Source: Pseudomonadota bacterium
Lineage (GTDB): Bacteria > Pseudomonadota > Alphaproteobacteria > Sphingomonadales > Sphingomonadaceae
Length of the DNA stretch: 64,000 nucleotides
Direction of reading: 5' to 3'
Assembly (NCBI GenBank): GCA_029779535.1
Contig: JAKPAG010000124.1
Coordinates: forward strand, 62,001 to 126,000
Position 1 is the stretch's first letter, and each line of letters starts with the position of its first letter. This document shows positions 18,552-27,494 of this stretch, piece after piece. The translations under genes and the position numbers were made by a program. The notes beneath the pieces are model-generated. The model was not told the DNA's origin, did not search any database, and saw only the letters and a program-made list of their open reading frames with translations.

Positions 18552-19304
18552 CTAGACCAGCGCGAACAGTCGCCCGGCCAGGAAGCCCATGGCGACCGAA
18601 ATCACCACGGCCAGCAGGCCATAGAGGAAGCCGTAGTGATCGGCGAACTGGGCCGTCGCCCGTTCGAAGCCGGTCTTCTTCACCTCGACCCGGCTGAGTG
18701 CGGAGGCAACCACGCGGCCCTGGGTGATGGCAAAGGTTTCGGCCGTGTAAGTGCCGGTCTGGACGCTGGACGGCAGGGCAATGCGCGCCTGGTAGAGCAC
18801 CTGTTCGGACACTTTCACCCCGCGGGGATCGTCCTGGTACAGCCCGTTACGACGCATCAGATCGACCAGCCCGGCGGAAAAGCGGGCCTGTTCCTTGGGT
18901 TCATAGGTCCCGACAGGCGACAGTTGCAGCCAATCGAGGCCCAATTCATAGATCGCGGCGGTCTTGTCATCGACCAGCTTGTCGATCGGGCGGGACGAAG
19001 CCACCGCGAAGAAGCTGGGGGCAGAACGAAATTCGGTGCTGACGGCATTGACCCAGATCCCGGCGATCCGCTGCTTTTCGCGCAGCACGATCGACTGGGT
19101 CGGCCCCTTCAGCACCACGACAATGTCATAGTCCTGGCCGGCGCGCTGCCCTTCCGGCGTCAGGATCGCGCCGAACAGCAGCAATTCCGCGCCCTTGAAC
19201 CCCTGGCGCACCTGGATTTCGTGCTGCGACACTTCCGGCACCAGGATCGGATCGCGCGCGCCGGTCAGGAAAATCAGCGCCAGGATCAACAGCAGCCGCT
19301 TCAC
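18552..19304 (-). CDS. TIGR02186 family protein
   Basis: A 250-residue secreted/membrane protein of a family found next to TauE/SafE exporters. It has an N-terminal hydrophobic signal (LLLILALIFLTGA), a periplasmic domain from about residue 22 to 215 (LVPEVSQHEIQVRQGFKGAELLLFGA), and a C-terminal membrane helix (FLYGLLAVVISVAMGFLAGRL). Its function is not established. Its start overlaps the stop of the exporter gene upstream by 4 bases (ATGA), so the two are coupled and likely act together, perhaps as a periplasmic accessory of the exporter. Confidence 0.85.
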   Translation of the reverse strand: MKRLLLILALIFLTGARDPILVPEVSQHEIQVRQGFKGAELLLFGAILTPEGQRAGQDYDIVVVLKGPTQSIVLREKQRIAGIWVNAVSTEFRSAPSFFAVASSRPIDKLVDDKTAAIYELGLDWLQLSPVGTYEPKEQARFSAGLVDLMRRNGLYQDDPRGVKVSEQVLYQARIALPSSVQTGTYTAETFAITQGRVVASALSRVEVKKTGFERATAQFADHYGFLYGLLAVVISVAMGFLAGRLFALV

Positions 19305-20215
19305 AGCAGGTCCACCGTATAGATCTCGTCCGGGCGCCAGCCCAGGCCGAGCGCCATGCGCAGCGCGATCACCAGCACGATCGCCGCCAGGATGAAGCGC
19401 AGCCGCTCCGCCGGCAGCTTCTGCGCCAGCTGCGCACCGATCTGCGCGCCCGAAACCGAACCGATCAGCAGCAGGACCGCCAGGACAATGTCGACCGCCT
19501 TGGTGGTCAGCGAATGCATCATGGTCGTGGCCATGGTGACGAACAGGATCTGGAACAGCGACGTGCCAACCACCACGTTCGCGCTCATCCCCAGGATGTA
19601 GAGCATCGCCGGGACCAGCACGAAGCCGCCGCCGATCCCCATCAGCATGGTCAGGATGCCGGTGAACACCCCCAGCAGCAGCGGCGCGAGCGGCGAGATG
19701 TACAGGCCCGAGCGATAGAACCGCCAGCGCAGCGGCAGGCTGGCAACCATCGGGTGATGCCGCCGCTTGCGCGCGGGCAGTGGCACGCCGGATTTCTGCG
19801 CCTGCAGGGCCTGCCAGCTTTCCCGCGCCATGATCGTCCCGATCGAGCCGAGCAGCACGACATAGAGCACGTTGATGACGATATCGATCTGGCCAAGCTG
19901 CTGGAGGAGGCGGAACAGCACAGCGCCCATGCCCGTGCCGATGATCCCCCCGGCCACCATCACCCCGCCCATCTGGTAATCCACCCCGCCGCGGCGCGAA
20001 TGGGCGAAAACGCCGGAAACGCTGGCCCCGGTAACCTGGCTGGCGGCCGATGCGGCGGCGACCGTGGGCGGGATGCCATAGAAAATCATCAGCGGCGTGG
20101 TCAGGAACCCGCCGCCCACCCCGAACATGCCCGACAGGATGCCCGTCAGCGCGCCAAGCGCGACGATCACCAGGCCGTTCACCGACAGGTTGGCGATGGG
20201 CAGATAGACGTCCAT
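19301..20215 (-). CDS. TauE/SafE family (sulfite/organosulfonate) exporter
   Basis: Polytopic inner-membrane permease of the TauE/SafE family, 304 residues with about 8 helices. The glycine-rich N-terminal motif GILSGMFGVGGGFLTTPLMIF and the repeat half GILTMLMGIGGGFVLVPAMLY are diagnostic. Family members export sulfite, sulfoacetate or related small anions; substrate here is unassigned. The start is set at the ATG (20215), two codons after the TTG used in the track. Together with the TIGR02186 gene it forms a two-gene operon. Confidence 0.9.
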   Translation of the reverse strand: MDVYLPIANLSVNGLVIVALGALTGILSGMFGVGGGFLTTPLMIFYGIPPTVAAASAASQVTGASVSGVFAHSRRGGVDYQMGGVMVAGGIIGTGMGAVLFRLLQQLGQIDIVINVLYVVLLGSIGTIMARESWQALQAQKSGVPLPARKRRHHPMVASLPLRWRFYRSGLYISPLAPLLLGVFTGILTMLMGIGGGFVLVPAMLYILGMSANVVVGTSLFQILFVTMATTMMHSLTTKAVDIVLAVLLLIGSVSGAQIGAQLAQKLPAERLRFILAAIVLVIALRMALGLGWRPDEIYTVDLL

Positions 20216-20266
20216 GTGCAAAGGCTGGCCTAGCCCAGCGCGGCGCGCGGGAAAAGGGCGCGGAGG

Positions 20267-21442
20267 CTAGAAACCTGCGGAAACGGTCAGCGCCGGGCCA
20301 CTTTCCGGCGCGGCCCCGCCCGCGATGCGAAAGCGCCAGTCCGCCGACAGCCGCCCGCCGCCGGTTCCCAGCGGGAAGCCAAGCGTGGCACTGGGTCCGG
20401 CATCGATCCGGCTTGCCCCCTGCTGCGCCCCGCCCCAGGCCCCGCCACCGGCGCGCAGCTCGGCCCGGCCGAACCGGGCAATCGGCCGCTCAACGCGCAA
20501 CTGGCCTTCGGCGAAAGGCGTGGCGAACCGTCCGCCGACATAACCGGCGGCGGCATAGCTTTCGGCCCGGAAACCGCCCGGCAGGGGCAAGGGCGGAAAT
20601 TCGCTGACCAGCAGCGCGGCCGGGCGCAGCGCGCTGCCGCTGGCCAGCCGGGTTACCCGCAGTTCCGCCAGGGCCGCCACCGGCAGTCCCTTGACCGGAC
20701 GCAGCGACAGGCCGGCGGCCAGCTCCTCGTCATGCGGCGCACGCACGGCGGCGCTTACGCGCAGGTAGGCTGCCGGGCGCAGTCCGGACGACGGGGCCAG
20801 GCGATAGCGGATCACGGCCCCGGCCTGGCTGGCGCCGTAACTTGCCGGTGCGCCGCCCACAGCGCCCGCGCCGCTGCCGCCGCGCCGCAGCAGCAGCCAG
20901 CCATCGGCGGAGAAGCGCGCTGCCTTTGCCTCGGGCGACCTGGGCAGGTCTGCCGGGGCTGGCCCGGCGGGCGACGCAAGCCGCGCTTCGGGCGGCAGCG
21001 GCAACTGCGCCAGCGCGGCCAGCCACAGCATCTGGTGCCCGCCAGCCAGGCGCGGGTTGCCGAAGCGGGGATCAGCCGGCGGCGCGATCGGATCGACCCG
21101 CGGCCTGGGTTCGGCAATCGGCGCCGGCGCAAGCGGCTGCCCGGCCAGATCGCCGGGCCGCTCGGTCCCGGCTTGCCGATCGGGCCGCGCGGGCACGGCG
21201 GGCGGGGCGGCAAGCGCCGATGGGACCGGCGCGGTGAGAGCGGGGGCAAGGCCCTGCGCGGCCAGTTCGGCCGCGGTCGCATCGGCTGGCAGCCGCGATG
21301 GCGCCGCGGCCAGTCCGGGCGCATCCGGCGTGGCCCTGTGGGTTGCCGCCGCTTCCAGCATCCAGGTGCGCGCGCCCACCCAGGTGACCAGCAGCAGCGC
21401 AAGAGTGATGACGGGCTGGCCGCGCGATCCGGTGCGCTTCAT
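20267..21442 (-). CDS. Proline/alanine-rich exported protein paired with glycosyltransferase
   Basis: A 391-residue protein I cannot assign to a family with confidence. A signal-like helix follows the start (PVITLALLLVTWVGARTW). About 110 residues of Pro/Ala-rich linker (QPLAPAPIAEPRPRVDPIAPPADP) follow, then a C-terminal ~200 residues of alternating polar/hydrophobic strands ending in TVSAGF, like an outer-membrane barrel. It overlaps the NfrB-like glycosyltransferase gene (ATGA), and in phage N4 adsorption systems NfrB is paired with NfrA, an outer-membrane protein; this may be a lineage-specific NfrA-type or other export partner. The start at 21442 is the ATG in the overlap; the track start lies further inside the upstream gene. 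Confidence 0.6.
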   Translation of the reverse strand: MKRTGSRGQPVITLALLLVTWVGARTWMLEAAATHRATPDAPGLAAAPSRLPADATAAELAAQGLAPALTAPVPSALAAPPAVPARPDRQAGTERPGDLAGQPLAPAPIAEPRPRVDPIAPPADPRFGNPRLAGGHQMLWLAALAQLPLPPEARLASPAGPAPADLPRSPEAKAARFSADGWLLLRRGGSGAGAVGGAPASYGASQAGAVIRYRLAPSSGLRPAAYLRVSAAVRAPHDEELAAGLSLRPVKGLPVAALAELRVTRLASGSALRPAALLVSEFPPLPLPGGFRAESYAAAGYVGGRFATPFAEGQLRVERPIARFGRAELRAGGGAWGGAQQGASRIDAGPSATLGFPLGTGGGRLSADWRFRIAGGAAPESGPALTVSAGF

Positions 21443-22854
21443 GCCCGGACCTCCTGCAGGACGGCACGGGCCGGATGGCCGGCGTGTTCGGTCTTGTCCC
21501 AGACCACCTGGCCGCCCACCAGCGAGCGCAGATAGGCCAGCAGCGCGCGCCGCCCGGCCATAATCGCAATGACATTGCCCACCGGAATCCGCAGCACCGA
21601 CCGCAGCGCCTCGACCGCGCCGTATTCGCGGCCGGTGAACAGCGCCCGGCTGGCGGCGCGCCAGACGAAGCCGAGCGAGCTGGCGATCAGCATCACGCGG
21701 ACCGGCCCGGACAGCGCCAGCACCGCATCGATCCCCAGCGCCCAGTCGCACAGGAACAGGACTGCATCGATTGCCAGCAGCAGATAGGCCGCGCCCAGCA
21801 CCAGCGCGGTCAGCGGACCGCGCCGGTCACGCAGGGCCATCCACAGTTCGACCGGGCGGAACTGCCAGCCAAGCCGGTCCCAGCCCTGGAAGGCAATGCC
21901 GTGGACCCAGCGGGTCTTCTGGCGCACCGCCGAAGCCAGGGTGGCGGGAAAATAGCTCGACGTGGCAACCAGGTCGCCCTGGGCATCGCGCAGCCGCAGA
22001 AAGGCGCTGCCCCGCCCTTCCCGCGACAGCTCGATCCCCAGTTCGTAATCCTCGGTCAGGCATTCCGGCGCGAAGGGCCCTTCGCCGCCTTCATCCAGCC
22101 GGCGTTCGGCCAGGCGCTGCATCGCGCCGCGTGAAAAGCCGCAGCCGACCCCCGCCGCCGGCAGCGGCGCACCCAGCGCATTGCGGACCACCAGCGCCTT
22201 GGCGTGGCTTTCGGTGAATTCATCGGCATAGTGGCCGCCGATCCAGCGGGAATCGGCCTGGATCAGCGGGCGGACCGGCAGCTGCACGAAATCGACCGCA
22301 CCCAGCGCCGCGTCGATTGCCTGCAGGGCGGCCGGATGCACCATGTCTTCCGCGTCCTGCAGGACCACGCCGCGAAAGGGCTGGCCGGCGCGGACTTCGT
22401 CATCGCACATCGCCCGGTAAAGACGGTTGAGGCAATCGGCCTTGGTCGTCGGGCCGGCCACGCCATGCACCACCAGCCGCACGCGCGGATCCCAGCCTGC
22501 CCCTTCCATCGCTGCGGCCAGCGTGACGCTGTCATTGCGGTAGCACCCCACATAGAGCCGCAGTTCGCGCTGCGGCCAGGCGGCCAGGGCGTGGGCGATA
22601 GTGGCGCCGATCACCCCGGCTTCGCGGTAGGCCGGGATCAGCACGGCAACGGGGCCATGCAACGGATCAGCGCCATAGCCCTGGGGCAGGCGCTGGGTCC
22701 GCGCCCGCCCGGTCAACCGCAGCCAAAGGTAGGTAAGGTCGATCGCCAGTTCATCGATCAGCCCGACCACGAACCAGAACGCCGCAAAGATCAGCAACTC
22801 GCGCTCGCACGTGGCAAGCGCAATCAGCAGTTGCGTGATCCATTCCTGCGTCAT
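21439..22854 (-). CDS. NfrB-like family 2 glycosyltransferase, membrane-bound
   Basis: Processive-type GT2 glycosyltransferase with membrane domains, 471 residues. Strings to note: VAVLIPAYREAGVIGATI (N-terminal GT-A), VVLQDAEDMVHPAAL with an acidic D-x-D-like metal site, CLTEDYELGIELSREG (ED catalytic base), and QKTRWVHGIAFQGWDRLGW with the QxxRW acceptor motif. Membrane helices flank the catalytic domain near the N-terminus and in the last ~120 residues. It resembles NfrB and cellulose synthase-like enzymes, so it may synthesise or export a surface polysaccharide. It overlaps its partner gene by 4 bases. Confidence 0.85.
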   Translation of the reverse strand: MTQEWITQLLIALATCERELLIFAAFWFVVGLIDELAIDLTYLWLRLTGRARTQRLPQGYGADPLHGPVAVLIPAYREAGVIGATIAHALAAWPQRELRLYVGCYRNDSVTLAAAMEGAGWDPRVRLVVHGVAGPTTKADCLNRLYRAMCDDEVRAGQPFRGVVLQDAEDMVHPAALQAIDAALGAVDFVQLPVRPLIQADSRWIGGHYADEFTESHAKALVVRNALGAPLPAAGVGCGFSRGAMQRLAERRLDEGGEGPFAPECLTEDYELGIELSREGRGSAFLRLRDAQGDLVATSSYFPATLASAVRQKTRWVHGIAFQGWDRLGWQFRPVELWMALRDRRGPLTALVLGAAYLLLAIDAVLFLCDWALGIDAVLALSGPVRVMLIASSLGFVWRAASRALFTGREYGAVEALRSVLRIPVGNVIAIMAGRRALLAYLRSLVGGQVVWDKTEHAGHPARAVLQEVRA

Positions 22855-22946
22855 TCTGGCGAGAGACCCCGTTCGTCACCCTCTTCGCCAAAACCTTAAA
22901 GGATTAGTAATTCATTACAACGCGCTTTCTATGGTTACGGCCAAGT

Positions 22947-24722
22947 TCACACTCCCGGTGCCGCGCAGGGCACCAGGAACGGCAGCAATTGCTGGCCAAC
23001 GCTCTTGGCGGCGGAATCGAGCCGGCTGCTGGCGTTGATCCCACCCGGCAGGGCCCCGCCCAGCACCACGTTGATCGCGTTCAGTCCGGGCAGGTCGTAG
23101 ATCTGGATCTGCGCCTGCGCCGGATCGCGGAACAGGTGGGCGAACCAGTCCGTCAGCGCCTGCGGGGTCAGCGCGGCGCGGATCGCGGGGAGGTAGGCCG
23201 GATCGCGCGCGATCACGCCGACGTTGACCGTCTCGCCCTTTTCGCCGCTGCGCGTGAAGGCGATCTTTTCGAGCGGCACCAGGGCGCCGCCCGGTGCGGG
23301 CAGTTCCGGCACCGGGGGACGGCTGGTGATGCTCAGCGGCACGCCCGCCGGGCCGCGATCCGGGCAAGGCTGCGGCGTGCCATCAAGGTCGACCAGCGCC
23401 GTCACGCTTTCACGCGGGATCAGGAAGGCGACCATGTGCAGCACCGGGCTGATCCCGGCGAAGGGCACAATGCTGGTGCCCGGCGCCATGCCGCACATCT
23501 GGGCGTGGAGTTCATAGGCGAACAGCCCCGCGCTCTGCTGCGTTTCGAAATCGGCGCTGATCTTGAGCAGGATCTCCATCACGCTGTCGGGATCGGGGGC
23601 ACGCGCGCCGACGCTTTCGCCTGAACCGATCAGAATCGCTTCCTTGGTCAGGAAACCGGGCATGTTGCGTTCCCGCAGCAGGGCGGCACCGCGATCGAAG
23701 TGGGCCTGCGCCTGCTTCTTCGCCTTGGCGATCGCGCGCGGGCCAATCACCGGCTGGTAGGAGGTGACCCGCCAGCCCTGGTCGAAAGTGGCGCAGACCT
23801 TCAGTGTCGGGGTGCGCGGATGCCCTTTCATGCCCGTCACCAGCACCCGGTCCTTGCCCTGCTGGGTCATGGTCACCTGGGTGAAGTCACAGACCACGTC
23901 GGGCACGATGTAGGCCTGCGGATCGCTGGTTTCATAGAGCAGCTGCTCCGAAACGGTGCCCACGGTGACCAGGCCGCCGGTGCCCTCGCCCTTGGTGATG
24001 ACGCAAGTGCCATCGGCGTGGCATTCGGCGATCGGGAAGCCGATCCGGTCCCAGCCTTCGACCTGGTCCCAATCGGTATAGGTCCCGCCGGTGGCCTGGG
24101 CCCCGCATTCGATCAGGTGGCCAACCAGCGTCCCCGCCGCGATCAGGTCCCACTGGTCCGCCTGCCAGCCGAACCGGTTGATCAGCAGCCCCAGCGCCAG
24201 CGCCGAATCGACCACGCGCCCCGTCACCACGATATCCGCCCCGCCGGCCAGCGCCGCCGCGATGGGGAAGCCGCCGAGATAGGCGTTGATGCTGGTCACC
24301 CCGGTTTGGGGCAGCACGTCATCGCCCTCGATGCCCTTCAGGCCCGCAAATTCGCCCACCCGGTCCATCAGGCAGTCCCCGGCCACCGCAGCGACCTTGA
24401 GGTTGAGGCCGCGCCGCGCGATCTCCTCGCGCAGGCGGGCGGCCAGGGCGAGCGGGTTGACCCCGCCGGCATTGCTGACGATCTTCGTCCCGCGGCGCGC
24501 GATCTCGTCGAGGTGGGGGCCGATGTAGCGGGTGATGAAATCCGCCGAATAGCCCATTGCCGGATCGGCCGCGCGCATCCGCCCGAACAGGCCCATCGCC
24601 CCTTCGGCCAGGAAATCCATGATGATCGCATCGACCCCGGCGGCCAGCAACTGCGGCACCGCGGTGATCGAATCGACCATGAACCCGCCGCCGCCGCCAA
24701 TGCGATAAGTATCTTGCGCCAT
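22947..24722 (-). CDS. Acyclic terpene utilization AtuA family protein (DUF1446)
   Basis: A 591-residue protein matching the AtuA/DUF1446 family. The start reads MAQDTYRIGGGGGFMVDS, followed by GTKIVSNAGGVNPLALAARLREE, TSINAYLGGFPIAAALAGGADIVVTGRVVDSALALG and later GESVGARAPDPDSVMEILLKISADF. AtuA-type genes are linked to acyclic terpene and branched acid catabolism in Pseudomonas, but the reaction of this family is not settled. The start at 24722 gives the family N-terminus; the track start 13 codons upstream is not supported. The gene is divergent from a Coq4-like gene and far from the acyl-CoA carboxylase at the right edge. Confidence 0.85.
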   Translation of the reverse strand: MAQDTYRIGGGGGFMVDSITAVPQLLAAGVDAIIMDFLAEGAMGLFGRMRAADPAMGYSADFITRYIGPHLDEIARRGTKIVSNAGGVNPLALAARLREEIARRGLNLKVAAVAGDCLMDRVGEFAGLKGIEGDDVLPQTGVTSINAYLGGFPIAAALAGGADIVVTGRVVDSALALGLLINRFGWQADQWDLIAAGTLVGHLIECGAQATGGTYTDWDQVEGWDRIGFPIAECHADGTCVITKGEGTGGLVTVGTVSEQLLYETSDPQAYIVPDVVCDFTQVTMTQQGKDRVLVTGMKGHPRTPTLKVCATFDQGWRVTSYQPVIGPRAIAKAKKQAQAHFDRGAALLRERNMPGFLTKEAILIGSGESVGARAPDPDSVMEILLKISADFETQQSAGLFAYELHAQMCGMAPGTSIVPFAGISPVLHMVAFLIPRESVTALVDLDGTPQPCPDRGPAGVPLSITSRPPVPELPAPGGALVPLEKIAFTRSGEKGETVNVGVIARDPAYLPAIRAALTPQALTDWFAHLFRDPAQAQIQIYDLPGLNAINVVLGGALPGGINASSRLDSAAKSVGQQLLPFLVPCAAPGV

Positions 24723-24846
24723 GCGCCTGCCTCTCCAATTATGTTTGCCACAGGCCAGCACACGCGGTGGCGGCCGGCATCACCCGTTTGGATGATGACC
24801 ACATTCCCGCCCCGCGCAAGTCTGCGAGTCTGACGGGAGAGCGAAC

Positions 24847-25692
24847 ATGGCCGAAGACGCCTATCTTTATCGCGGCGTGAACCAGCTGCCGACCATGAGC
24901 AGCGTGCTGGTATCATCGTCGAAATACCTCAATTCGCCCAAGCTGCGCGACTGGGTGGCGCGCTCGCAATTGAAGAAGGGCGGCCTCGATTTCCCCGGCC
25001 CGGCCGAGATGTACGAGTTGCTGCCGATCCTGGACGAGCTGCGCGACTTCGACCGGATCGAGGCGCTGTTCCACGAAGAACGCCGCACCAATCCCCGGCT
25101 GGACCAGTGGATCGGCGAAAGCTTCGTTTCGAACTACAAGCTGGAAGACATGGCCGGACTGCCGCGCGAATCGGTTGGCGGCATCCTTTACGCCGCGTGC
25201 ACGGCGGGCAATTACGGGCTCCAGATCGTGCCATGGACCCAGCCGAAAACCCAGTGGCAGTTCTTCAACATGCGCGCCGGGCAAACCCACGATTTCGAGC
25301 ACATCCTGTGCGGTGGGGGCTTCAATTACCTGGGCGAACTGCTGCCCTACTGGATGCGCCTTGCCAGCATCCACCGCTTCATCGAGAACGAGGAACTGGT
25401 GGGCGAGATCAACGTCCTGTCGATCTTCGGCATGACCCGCATCCTGACCCGTTCCGTGCTGCACTATCCCGCGATCTGGCCCAAGGTGATCGAATGCATC
25501 GAGCACGGCCTGGCGATCGGTCGGCAGAGCGGGCCGATCTGGATGGCGAAGATGGAGGACATCTGGCACCTGAGCGTGCCCGAGGCCCGCGCGGCGCTGG
25601 ACATCGTCGGCGCGGCCGACATCGAAAGCGAAACCGAAGGGCTGATCTACGAAGGCAAGCTGCCCTACCCGCTGCCCAAGGCTGCCGAGTAA
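24847..25692 (+). CDS. Coq4-family protein
   Basis: A 281-residue protein with the Coq4 metal-binding signature HDxxH-(x11)-E, seen here as HDFEHILCGGGFNYLGE (about 149-165); this spacing is the family hallmark. Coq4 in mitochondria helps ubiquinone synthesis (oxidative decarboxylation step), but bacterial relatives occur with other pathways. No other ubiquinone gene is nearby; the divergent neighbour is the AtuA-family gene. Ribosome-binding site GGGAGAG precedes the ATG by about 5 bases. The substrate here is unknown, so a role in a terpenoid or quinone-like pathway is inference. Confidence 0.8.
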   Translation: MAEDAYLYRGVNQLPTMSSVLVSSSKYLNSPKLRDWVARSQLKKGGLDFPGPAEMYELLPILDELRDFDRIEALFHEERRTNPRLDQWIGESFVSNYKLEDMAGLPRESVGGILYAACTAGNYGLQIVPWTQPKTQWQFFNMRAGQTHDFEHILCGGGFNYLGELLPYWMRLASIHRFIENEELVGEINVLSIFGMTRILTRSVLHYPAIWPKVIECIEHGLAIGRQSGPIWMAKMEDIWHLSVPEARAALDIVGAADIESETEGLIYEGKLPYPLPKAAE

Positions 25693-25715
25693 GCCCGGCT
25701 CCGCCCAGGCGGCGG

Positions 25716-25735
25716 ACCGGCGCGGCGCCGGTTTC
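25716..25735 (+). terminator. Palindrome with short T-run after Coq4-like gene
   Basis: ACCGGCGC-G-GCGCCGGT is a near-perfect palindrome with one central base, followed by TTTCGG. It lies between the Coq4-like gene and nhaA and is a weak candidate for an intrinsic terminator. Confidence 0.4.
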
Positions 25736-25774
25736 GGTTGCCTTTGCCGTGCCTTGCGGCGAATGCTTCGGGCC

Positions 25775-26962
25775 ATGACCCAGCCGCGCCATCCGCTCTC
25801 CCGCCTTGCCACTGCCCTCGCCCGCCTGCTGCATGGCGAGGCGGGTGCGGGCCTGCTGCTGATCGCGGTAGCAGCGGCGGCGATGATCGCGGCCAATTCG
25901 CCGCTGGCCCATGGCTATCACGCGGTGTTCCACGGCGAATGGGCGTGGAGCCCGGTGGCCAAGCTGAACACGCTGCACCTGTGGATCAACGACGCGCTGA
26001 TGGCGCTGTTCTTCTTCGTGGTCGGGCTGGAGATCAAGCGCGAGGTGCTGGACGGTGAACTGTCCAGCCCGGCGCGGCGGCGGCTGCCGGTGCTGGCGGC
26101 GGCGGCGGGAATGGCCATGCCCGCGCTGGTCTATCTGGCGGTCACGCGCGAAGTCCCGGCGCTGCACGCTGGCTGGGCAATTCCCGCCGCCACCGACATT
26201 GCCTTTGCCCTGGGGGTGCTTGCGCTGCTGGGCAGCCGCATACCGCCATCGCTGCGGTTGTTCCTGCTGACCGTGGCGATCGTCGACGATCTGGGCGCGG
26301 TGGCGATCATCGCGCTCGCCTATACCGGCGGGATCAGCCTGCCGTGGCTGGCCGGTGCGGGCGCGCTGCTGGCCGTGCTGGCGGCGTGCAATGCGCGCGG
26401 GGTGACCAGCGGCTGGATCTATGCCCTGCTTGGCGCCGCGCTGTGGTTCGCGGTGCTGCATTCGGGCGTCCATGCCACGGTCGCAGGCGTGCTGGCGGCG
26501 CTGTGCGTGCCGCTGCGGCTGGACGGGCACGGCGATAGCCCGCTGCTGCGCATGGAGCACGCACTGGCCCCGTTCAGCGCCTATCTGATCGTGCCGCTGT
26601 TCGGCTTTGCCAATGCCGGGGTGGCGCTGGCCGGGATCGGCCCGGATGGGCTGGCCGCTGCGCTGCCGCTGGGCGTGGCGCTGGGGCTGCTGCTCGGCAA
26701 GCAGGCCGGCGTGCTCGGCGCGATCTGGCTGGCGCAGCGGCTGCGCCTGGCCGAACCGCCCGCCGGGGCCACCTGGACCCAGCTTTGGGGCATGGCCCTG
26801 CTGTGCGGGATCGGCTTCACGATGAGCCTGTTCATCGGCCAACTGGCCTTCCCCGGCCAGCCCGTGCTGGTCGAGGAAGCCAAGCTGGGCGTGCTTGCCG
26901 GATCGCTGCTTTCGGCGCTGGCGGGCTACGCCGTGCTGCGCTGGGCCCGCCCGGCACGCTGA
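25775..26962 (+). CDS. nhaA: Na+/H+ antiporter NhaA
   Basis: Inner-membrane sodium/proton antiporter, 395 residues with 12 helices, important for pH and Na+ homeostasis. The key double aspartate is in TVAIVDDLGAVAIIALAYT, and the paired unwound-helix segment ATDIAFALGVLALLG is present; GIGFTMSLFIGQLAF is another hallmark near the C-terminus. The start at ATG 25775 is chosen; ATG 25763 and TTG 25754 are possible. It converges with the glyoxalase gene, one base between the stops. Confidence 0.96.
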   Translation: MTQPRHPLSRLATALARLLHGEAGAGLLLIAVAAAAMIAANSPLAHGYHAVFHGEWAWSPVAKLNTLHLWINDALMALFFFVVGLEIKREVLDGELSSPARRRLPVLAAAAGMAMPALVYLAVTREVPALHAGWAIPAATDIAFALGVLALLGSRIPPSLRLFLLTVAIVDDLGAVAIIALAYTGGISLPWLAGAGALLAVLAACNARGVTSGWIYALLGAALWFAVLHSGVHATVAGVLAALCVPLRLDGHGDSPLLRMEHALAPFSAYLIVPLFGFANAGVALAGIGPDGLAAALPLGVALGLLLGKQAGVLGAIWLAQRLRLAEPPAGATWTQLWGMALLCGIGFTMSLFIGQLAFPGQPVLVEEAKLGVLAGSLLSALAGYAVLRWARPAR

Positions 26963-26963
26963 C

Positions 26964-27398
26964 TCACCAGGTTCCGGTGTTTTCCATGCTGGCCCAGGGT
27001 TCCTGCGGCGGCAGGTGCCCGTCCTGGAGCAGTTCGACCGAGATTCCGTCCGGCGTCTTGACGAAGGCCATGTGGCCATCGCGCGGCGGACGGTGGATGA
27101 TGTGCCCCGCGGCCATCAACGCGGCGCAGGTTTCGTAGATATTGTCCACCCGGTAGGCGAGGTGGCCGAAATTGCGGGCCCCGGCATAGGTTTCGCCCGC
27201 GCCGTCCTCGCTCGGCCAGTTGTAGGTCAGTTCCACTTCGGCCACCCCTTCATCGCCGGGCGCGGCGAGGAAGATCAGAGTGAAGCGGCCCTGCTCGCTG
27301 GAAAAGCGCTTCACTTCCTTCACGCCGATCAATTCGAAGAAGGCGATCGTCGCTTCGGGATCGGTGACGCGGATCATGGAATGGAGAAACTTGGTCAT
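26964..27398 (-). CDS. VOC family protein, glyoxalase I-like
   Basis: Vicinal-oxygen-chelate protein of 144 residues resembling lactoylglutathione lyase, which detoxifies methylglyoxal with glutathione. The start reads MTKFLHSMIRVTDPE, followed by the pattern LIFLAAP.DEGVAEVELTYNW with the metal-binding Glu and ARNFGHLAYRVDNIYETC with the His. The track adds six residues upstream, but a GGAAAGA ribosome-binding site sits just before ATG 27398. Substrate specificity beyond methylglyoxal-type aldehydes is not certain. Confidence 0.85.
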   Translation of the reverse strand: MTKFLHSMIRVTDPEATIAFFELIGVKEVKRFSSEQGRFTLIFLAAPGDEGVAEVELTYNWPSEDGAGETYAGARNFGHLAYRVDNIYETCAALMAAGHIIHRPPRDGHMAFVKTPDGISVELLQDGHLPPQEPWASMENTGTW

Positions 27399-27494
27399 CG
27401 GGTCTTTCCAACTCAATTCATCGATGGATATGCACGGTTCATCGTGCAGACAGCATCAAGCGCGCATCCCCTGCCCATCGCAGGGAGATTGGCC

